Under the pieces are notes generated by a model that had not been told where the DNA came from, did not search any database, and saw only the letters and a list, made by a program, of their open reading frames with translations. 20,659 nucleotides of DNA from an uncultured Christensenella sp. (GTDB taxonomy: Bacteria; Bacillota; Clostridia; Christensenellales; DTU072): the NCBI GenBank assembly GCA_905210905.1, contig CAJLYQ010000035.1, forward strand, positions 1 to 20,659. The letters are read 5' to 3'. Positions 16,323 through 20,659 of the stretch are shown in pieces (position 1 is the first letter of the stretch; the number at the start of each line of letters is the position of its first letter). The position numbers and the translations under genes are program-made.

Positions 16323-17162
16323 CTATGCTTTTTGTTTGATCAAATCCGCTATTTTATCCGACAAAGCGACGAATTCTTCGCACGACAATTCTTCGCCGCG
16401 GACGGTTTTTTCGTATCCGGAACAAACCACTATATTTTCGGCGTTTTCTCTAGAAATCGAGAATGCGGAAATCAGATTGTTTACCAACGTTTTTCTACGC
16501 ATTGCAAACGCCGCTTTTACGGTTTTTTTGAAAATTTTGTAATCTGAAAAATTATATTTATTGCGATTAAAAGTTATTTTTACGAGCGCACTGTCCACGT
16601 TTGGCACAGGGTAAAACATTCTTCTGTCCACTATGCGCATTATCTCGGTATCCGCTACCGCGTCTATCGCCGCGGTAATCGCTCCGTACTCGCTCGTTTT
16701 CGGTTTGGCTATAAGCCTTTCCGCTACTTCTTTTTGCATAAGTAAGGTCATACTTTTTACGTCGAGCGTTCCGTCGACGAATTTCATTATCATCGGCGTT
16801 GTCACATAATACGGCAAGTTGGCTACCACAATGAACGTTTCGGATACCCTTTCTTTGATTTGTTCGTCGCTCAGTTTCAGCACGTCTTCAAAGCGGATTT
16901 CTATCGACGGATATTCTTCTTTTACTTTATTAAGTACGGGCGTAAGTTCTTCGTCTATCTCGAACGCGACTACTCTTTTGGCTTTCTGCGCCAGCGCGCG
17001 AGTGAGCGTTCCTGCTCCTGCGCCTATTTCCACCACGGTATCTTCGTTCGTAACACCTGCATCCTTAACGAACGCGCGCAACAGGTTACTGTCCGTAAGA
17101 AAGTTCTGCCCTAAGTTCTTTTTGAAACGGAAACCGCTGTTTTTCAGTTCTTTAATATCCAT
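16323..17162 (-). CDS. rsmA: 16S rRNA (adenine(1518)-N(6)/adenine(1519)-N(6))-dimethyltransferase
   Basis: 279 residues, full length for the RsmA/KsgA family. It dimethylates two adjacent adenines in the 3'-terminal hairpin of 16S rRNA during small-subunit maturation, using S-adenosylmethionine. Visible are LGQNFL (17-22) near the N-terminus, SAM-binding motif I EIGAGAG (45-51), an acidic residue after the second strand (E68 in VVAFEID), the catalytic NLPYY (115-119), MQKEVAERL (142-150) and the FYPVPNVDSALVKI stretch (183-196). The start has AAAGGA at 7 bases upstream. A possible promoter precedes it, and the upstream operon appears to end in a hairpin, so it may be a single-gene unit. No hairpin terminator follows; a G-quadruplex motif does. 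Confidence 0.97.
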   Translation of the reverse strand: MDIKELKNSGFRFKKNLGQNFLTDSNLLRAFVKDAGVTNEDTVVEIGAGAGTLTRALAQKAKRVVAFEIDEELTPVLNKVKEEYPSIEIRFEDVLKLSDEQIKERVSETFIVVANLPYYVTTPMIMKFVDGTLDVKSMTLLMQKEVAERLIAKPKTSEYGAITAAIDAVADTEIMRIVDRRMFYPVPNVDSALVKITFNRNKYNFSDYKIFKKTVKAAFAMRRKTLVNNLISAFSISRENAENIVVCSGYEKTVRGEELSCEEFVALSDKIADLIKQKA

Positions 17163-17192
17163 ATTTTTCCTTTTATATTCCGCTTTCTTCGT

Positions 17193-17198
17193 GTTATA
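17193..17198 (-). promoter_or_regulatory. Possible -10 box of an rsmA promoter
   Basis: TATAAC on the minus strand, about 30 bases before the rsmA start. The -35 position is only a T run (TTTTTT at 17 bases), so this is a weak candidate. It is supported mainly by the terminator-like hairpin just upstream, which implies that rsmA needs its own start. Confidence 0.35.
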
Positions 17199-17227
17199 CT
17201 AATGTCGTACGAATGAAAAAACGCTTA

Positions 17228-17265
17228 CAAAACAAAAGATAAAATGCGTTTTCGCTTTATTTTAT
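17228..17265 (-). terminator. Probable terminator of the metG-tatD-radical SAM operon
   Basis: Starting just before the radical SAM stop codon, the minus strand reads ATAAAAT, a 3-base bulge AAA, GCG, loop AAAA, CGC, ATTTTAT, and then the T-rich tail CTTTTGTTTTG. This is a 10-bp stem with one bulge. The stem is AT-rich and the tail is interrupted, so strength is uncertain. Confidence 0.45.
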
Positions 17266-17841
17266 AAGTTCTCTTACTCTGAGTTTTATCCCTGCGTTTT
17301 TAGCAAATTCTTCCGCTTTTTCCACGTCAAATCCAGGTGTTTTTACCACGCTGAACACGGTATTTATGCCTTCGTTTTTACATTCTTTAGCGAATTTAAC
17401 AAGACTGTCGAACCCTTTTTCGCCGAAAGCGCACCGACAAATTTCGTTGTATTCTTTTGCGTTCGGAGCGTTAAGCGAGATGCTCACGGTATCTATCAGA
17501 CCTTTAATTTTCTTTGCTACGCCTTCGCCGACGATTAAATCCGCCTGACCGTTTGTGTTAAGCCTTGTTCTTTTTCCGCGTTTTTTTAGTTCTTCCGCAA
17601 CTTTAATCAGCGTATCAAAAGCGTAGAGCGGTTCTCCGTAGCCGCAAAAAACGTATTCTTCCGCGTCGGGAAAACGCTCGTCGATTTCCTTAATCACTTC
17701 TTCCGCCGTGGGTTCTTTTTTCAGCCACAGGTCGTATTCGTCGTATCTTGCGCTCGTACTGCGCACGCAAAAAGAGCAGTTGTTACTGCATTTGTTGGTC
17801 AGGTTAATATAAACGCCGTTGTCTATTTTATATACAATCAT
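17257..17841 (-). CDS. TatD-associated radical SAM protein
   Basis: 194 residues, short for a radical SAM enzyme and therefore probably a compact core barrel. The cluster motif CSNNCSFC gives C18, C22 and C25 (CxxxCxxC), which should bind a [4Fe-4S] cluster that cleaves S-adenosylmethionine. GYGEP (67-71) stands where the SAM-binding GGE-like motif is expected, and LNTNGQ (95-99) and VSISLNAP (119-126) match later barrel strands. Additional cysteines occur at 66, 135, 137 and 154. It overlaps tatD by 4 bp (ATGA), so it is translationally coupled, and this pairing with TatD is a known family association. The substrate is unknown. The sequence ends soon after the last strand, with no added C-terminal cluster domain. 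Confidence 0.9.
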   Translation of the reverse strand: MIVYKIDNGVYINLTNKCSNNCSFCVRSTSARYDEYDLWLKKEPTAEEVIKEIDERFPDAEEYVFCGYGEPLYAFDTLIKVAEELKKRGKRTRLNTNGQADLIVGEGVAKKIKGLIDTVSISLNAPNAKEYNEICRCAFGEKGFDSLVKFAKECKNEGINTVFSVVKTPGFDVEKAEEFAKNAGIKLRVRELIK

Positions 17842-18617
17842 ATTTTAATTCTCGTAAACAACCTTACGGCGTTTGCCGTGGTTATTATCTCCGTTTCTTT
17901 TCTCGTTTTGTCGATAAATTCCGCTACTTTGTCCGCCGTATGCTCGATATAGTACGGATAATTCGTCCTTCCCCGTAGCGGTTCGGGGGTCATATACGGA
18001 CAGTCGGTTTCCAACAAAATTTTATCTATAGGCGTATTTTTGACGACTAACGGTCTTTCTTTCGCGTTTTTGAACGTTACCGCGCCGCCGTAAGAAAAAT
18101 ATGCGCCGAGTTTTTCGTACCGCGCGAGCAATTCTGTGCTTCCGCTGTAACAATGCAGTAAAAAGCCGTTTTTCAGCAAACTTTTGTTGTTTTCGAGCAG
18201 TTCTATTGCGTCGCCGTGAGCGTCTCTTATATGCAAAACCGCGGGTGCGCCGAGTTCTGCGGCGAGTTTAAGTTGCTTGATTAACGCTTTTTTCTGCGTT
18301 TCTCTGTCCGGGTTGGTTTCGTAGTGGTAATCAAGTCCGATTTCCCCTATCGCGACGGTTTTTTCACTTTTATACGTTTCCGCAAAGCGGTTCAGGTCGT
18401 CGTCGGTAAGTTTGTCCGCGTATTCCGGGTGGACGCCGACCGAGCAATAGACGTTGCTTAATCTCAAACTCCGTTCGTAGCAGTTTTCGCTGCTTGCTCT
18501 GTCCGCTCCGCTGTCGATTATAATTTTCGGTTCGTTTTTAGCGCAAAAGGCGGCTATTTCGTCGCCTTTCCCTTCGTATTTCGTATCGGATAGGTGCGCG
18601 TGTACGTCGATCAGCAT
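17838..18617 (-). CDS. tatD: TatD family metal-dependent hydrolase (putative DNase)
   Basis: 259 residues, normal for the family. It is an amidohydrolase-fold enzyme; relatives are reported as 3'-5' exonucleases or DNases with a two-metal site. Metal ligands can be read as H6 and H8 (DVHAHLSD), E92 (GEIGLDYHY), H129 (LHIRDAHGDA), H155 (LHCYSG) and D205 (LLETDCPYM). All are present, so activity is expected. The ATG lies 7 bases inside the end of metG, with only a weak GGTGG as ribosome binding site, so translation probably depends on metG. The downstream radical SAM gene overlaps it by 4 bp. The order metG-tatD matches many Firmicutes. The physiological substrate is not settled for this family. 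Confidence 0.95.
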   Translation of the reverse strand: MLIDVHAHLSDTKYEGKGDEIAAFCAKNEPKIIIDSGADRASSENCYERSLRLSNVYCSVGVHPEYADKLTDDDLNRFAETYKSEKTVAIGEIGLDYHYETNPDRETQKKALIKQLKLAAELGAPAVLHIRDAHGDAIELLENNKSLLKNGFLLHCYSGSTELLARYEKLGAYFSYGGAVTFKNAKERPLVVKNTPIDKILLETDCPYMTPEPLRGRTNYPYYIEHTADKVAEFIDKTRKETEIITTANAVRLFTRIKI

Positions 18618-20584
18618 ACGGTTGCGCCGCCACCGACGGGTTTCGACGGTTCTACGCTGACTATGCCGTCCGCGCTGTCGGCAAACAGTATCATTCCTTC
18701 GCTGAGTACTCCGCCGAGCGTAGCGGGTTTCAGGTTCGTCACGACGACGACTTCCTTGCCGACCATTTCTTCTGGGGTGAAGTATTTTGCCACGCCGCTT
18801 GCGATACTTCTTACTCTGTCACCGGTATCTACGGTGAAGTGAAGAAGTTTTCTGCTGCCTTCGACTTTTTCCGCCGTTAAAATTTTGCCTACTTTAAGTT
18901 CTACTTTGTCAAAATCGTCAATGGTAATTTCGGGTTTCATATTATTTTCCTTATGCTCTTCTTTTTTCGCTTTTTCTTTCTTTTCTTCTTTTTTCTCTTC
19001 TTTCTTCGGTTGTTCTTTGCCGACGGAAGCGAGTTTTTCCATTTCTACGCATTCTTTTTCGACGTCTATTCTCTTATACAGCGCGTCGCCTTTTTTTACG
19101 GGGGTGCCTTCTTTTAACACGCCGTAACGGATCGAATCGCCGAATTCGGTCGGGATTTCCGTAGAAAGGTCGCTAAGGATACGTTCAGCGGTTTCGGGCA
19201 GGAAAGGCAGCAACGCGACGCCGCTTACTCTGAGCGCTTCGGCAAGGTGGTACATTACCGATTTAAGTTCTTCCCTTCTCGTTTCATCCTTGTCGAGTAT
19301 CCAGGGCGTGGTTTCGTCGACGTATTTGTTCGCTCTGTTCACGAGTTCGAAAATATCTTCGAGCGCTTCCGGCACGAGCAGTCCGTCGATATGTTTCGTC
19401 ATTTTTTCGTTAAGACCGTTCATCAAATCTTCGAGTTCTGCGTCGAAAGCGGTTTTTACGTCGGTTTTCGGCAATAAGCCGCCGAAATAACGGTTTATCA
19501 TTGCGGTGGTACGGCTGAGCAAGTTGCCTAAAGCGTTGCACAGATCCGAGTTAATTCTGCTTAAAAACGCGCGGTTGGAGTACATTCCGTCCGAGCCGAA
19601 CGGCACTTCGCGCAGCAAATAGTATCTTACCGCGTCCACGCCGTAACGGTTGCTCAGCACTTCGGGGTCTACGACGTTGCCTTTGGACTTGCTTATTTTG
19701 TCGCTTCCCAAAAGCAGCCAGCCGTGTCCGTAAACTTTTTTCGGTATCGGCAGATCAAGCGCCATAAGTATTGCCGGCCAGATTATCGAGTGGAAACGAA
19801 CGATTTCCTTGCCCATCATATGAACGTCTGCGGGCCAGTATTTTTTGAACAACGTTTCGTCGTCCGAGCCGTAACCGAGCGCGGTGATATAGTTCGTAAG
19901 CGCGTCGAGCCAGACGTAAACTACGTGGTCGGGGTCGAAAGGTACGGGGATACCCCACTTGAACGACGTTCTCGAAACCGCAAGGTCCTGAAGTCCGGCT
20001 TTAAGGAAGTTGTTTAACATCTCGTTTCTTCTCGACTTCGGTTCGAGAAAATCGGTGTTTTCGATAAGGTCGATGAGTTTATCTTTGTACTTGCTCATAC
20101 GGAAGAAATAACTGCTCTCTTTCGTCAGTTCCACTTCCCTTCCGCAGTCCGGGCATTTGCCGTCGACGAGTTGCGTTTTCGTCCAGAAACTTTCGCACGG
20201 AGTGCAGTACCAACCTTCGTATTCGCTCTTATATATATCGCCTTGTTCGTAAAGTCTGGTAAAGATCTTCTGAACCGCTTTTTCGTGATAATCGTCGGTC
20301 GTACGGATAAACTTATCGTAACTTATGTCGAGTTTTTTCCACAACGCTTTGAGCGTGTCGACCTGTTTGTCTACGAACTCTTTCGGCGTAACGCCGTTTT
20401 GCGTAGCGACTTTTTCGATTTTTTGTCCGTGTTCGTCCGTACCGGTAAGGTAGAAAACGTCAAACCCCGACATTCTCTTGTATCTTGCGATAGCGTCGCA
20501 CACGACCGTGGTATAACAAGTCCCGATATGCCACTTTCCGCTTGGATAATATATCGGCGTAGTGATGTAAAACTTTTCCTTCAC
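18611..20584 (-). CDS. metG: Methionyl-tRNA synthetase with C-terminal tRNA-binding domain
   Basis: 657 residues; it charges tRNA-Met with methionine. The start is the GTG at 20584 (MKEKFYITTPIYYPSG) because GAAGGAG lies about 7 bases upstream; a longer frame to another GTG at 20617 would cover that site and add an arginine-rich tail foreign to the family. Motifs: HIGT (19-22), the HIGH signature; zinc-binding C127, C130, C144 and C147 in the connective region; KISKS (296-300), the KMSKS loop. After the anticodon-binding helices there is a Lys/Glu-rich linker (about 525-548) and an OB-fold tRNA-binding domain of the Trbp111/Arc1p type (about 550-657). A Shine-Dalgarno followed by an in-frame ATG occurs exactly at this border. 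First gene of the operon. Confidence 0.97.
   Translation of the reverse strand: MKEKFYITTPIYYPSGKWHIGTCYTTVVCDAIARYKRMSGFDVFYLTGTDEHGQKIEKVATQNGVTPKEFVDKQVDTLKALWKKLDISYDKFIRTTDDYHEKAVQKIFTRLYEQGDIYKSEYEGWYCTPCESFWTKTQLVDGKCPDCGREVELTKESSYFFRMSKYKDKLIDLIENTDFLEPKSRRNEMLNNFLKAGLQDLAVSRTSFKWGIPVPFDPDHVVYVWLDALTNYITALGYGSDDETLFKKYWPADVHMMGKEIVRFHSIIWPAILMALDLPIPKKVYGHGWLLLGSDKISKSKGNVVDPEVLSNRYGVDAVRYYLLREVPFGSDGMYSNRAFLSRINSDLCNALGNLLSRTTAMINRYFGGLLPKTDVKTAFDAELEDLMNGLNEKMTKHIDGLLVPEALEDIFELVNRANKYVDETTPWILDKDETRREELKSVMYHLAEALRVSGVALLPFLPETAERILSDLSTEIPTEFGDSIRYGVLKEGTPVKKGDALYKRIDVEKECVEMEKLASVGKEQPKKEEKKEEKKEKAKKEEHKENNMKPEITIDDFDKVELKVGKILTAEKVEGSRKLLHFTVDTGDRVRSIASGVAKYFTPEEMVGKEVVVVTNLKPATLGGVLSEGMILFADSADGIVSVEPSKPVGGGATVC
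18938..18952 (-). promoter_or_regulatory. Candidate internal ribosome binding site and start within metG
   Basis: On the minus strand AAGGA (18952-18948), a 7-base A/T-rich spacer and ATG (18940-18938) fall in frame at codon 549, directly after the Lys/Glu-rich linker and directly before the C-terminal tRNA-binding domain. Use of this start would give a 109-residue free tRNA-binding protein. The site could be chance in a purine-rich linker. Confidence 0.4.
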
Positions 20585-20598
20585 TTTATGCTCCTTCC
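20585..20598 (-). promoter_or_regulatory. Ribosome binding site deciding the metG start
   Basis: The minus strand reads GAAGGAG, then CATAAA, then GTG. The spacing is good and the protein beginning at this GTG matches the usual MetRS N-terminus. Confidence 0.75.
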
Positions 20599-20604
20599 TT
20601 CGCC

Positions 20605-20616
20605 TGCGTATACGCA
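20605..20616. repeat. 12-bp perfect palindrome in the metG leader
   Basis: TGCGTATACGCA is identical on both strands and lies between the probable -10 box and the metG ribosome binding site. It could be an operator; no regulator can be assigned from sequence alone. Confidence 0.4.
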
Positions 20617-20642
20617 CGAGCGTTGTTATTATTTTTCATTAA

Positions 20643-20648
20643 ATTATA
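20643..20648 (-). promoter_or_regulatory. Probable -10 box of the metG operon promoter
   Basis: TATAAT on the minus strand, about 60 bases before the metG start. The -35 box would lie beyond the right edge, so only half of the promoter is seen. The predicted leader is about 50 bases, too short for a T-box or SAM riboswitch. Confidence 0.45.
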
Positions 20649-20659
20649 TACTAAAAAAA

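Noticed and set aside
20585..20617. Upstream GTG as start of metG
   Set aside because: It would add an arginine-rich tail not seen in MetRS and would place the GAAGGAG site inside the gene.
20585..20659. T-box or SAM riboswitch upstream of metG
   Set aside because: The leader visible is only about 50 bases and lacks the T-box sequence and any terminator hairpin.

Overview
The window looks like a chromosomal segment of a low-to-mid GC Gram-positive bacterium, most likely an uncultured Clostridia-type Firmicute. The reasons are strong Shine-Dalgarno sites on most genes, sigma-A-like promoters with TTGACA/TATAAT-type boxes, the order metG-tatD-rsmA, and a radical SAM partner of TatD. The lineage is an inference; a Christensenellales-like gut organism would fit, but I cannot test this without a search. 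No rRNA, tRNA, CRISPR array, insertion sequence or phage gene was seen.

From the right edge, reading on the minus strand, there is a housekeeping operon of metG (methionyl-tRNA synthetase), tatD (metal-dependent hydrolase) and a TatD-associated radical SAM protein. The coding regions overlap by 7 and 4 bp, and a probable terminator follows. rsmA (16S rRNA dimethyladenosine transferase) comes next, apparently from its own promoter. Between rsmA and the next gene lies a 164-bp region with a five-tract G-quadruplex motif, a perfect TTGACA promoter and an AT-rich dyad.

The centre, about 12.5 kb or 60% of the window, is one minus-strand gene for a 4183-residue surface protein. It has a single N-terminal membrane segment, a long array of Ig-like modules and a C-terminal GLUG-like beta-helix region, with no LPXTG sorting signal. 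A strong hairpin terminator closes it. Downstream is an OmpR-type response regulator and histidine kinase pair whose coding regions share one base, then a small zinc-ribbon gene on the plus strand, then the 5' two-thirds or so of dnaX running off the left edge.

The housekeeping genes serve translation, rRNA maturation and replication. The giant gene and the two-component pair look like an accessory surface module set between them; regulation of the former by the latter is plausible but unproven. The points most worth following are the G-quadruplex just upstream of the giant gene's promoter (similar in sequence and position to the Neisseria pilE G4), the architecture of the giant protein, an internal start site inside metG that could yield a free tRNA-binding domain, and an apparently leaderless dnaX.
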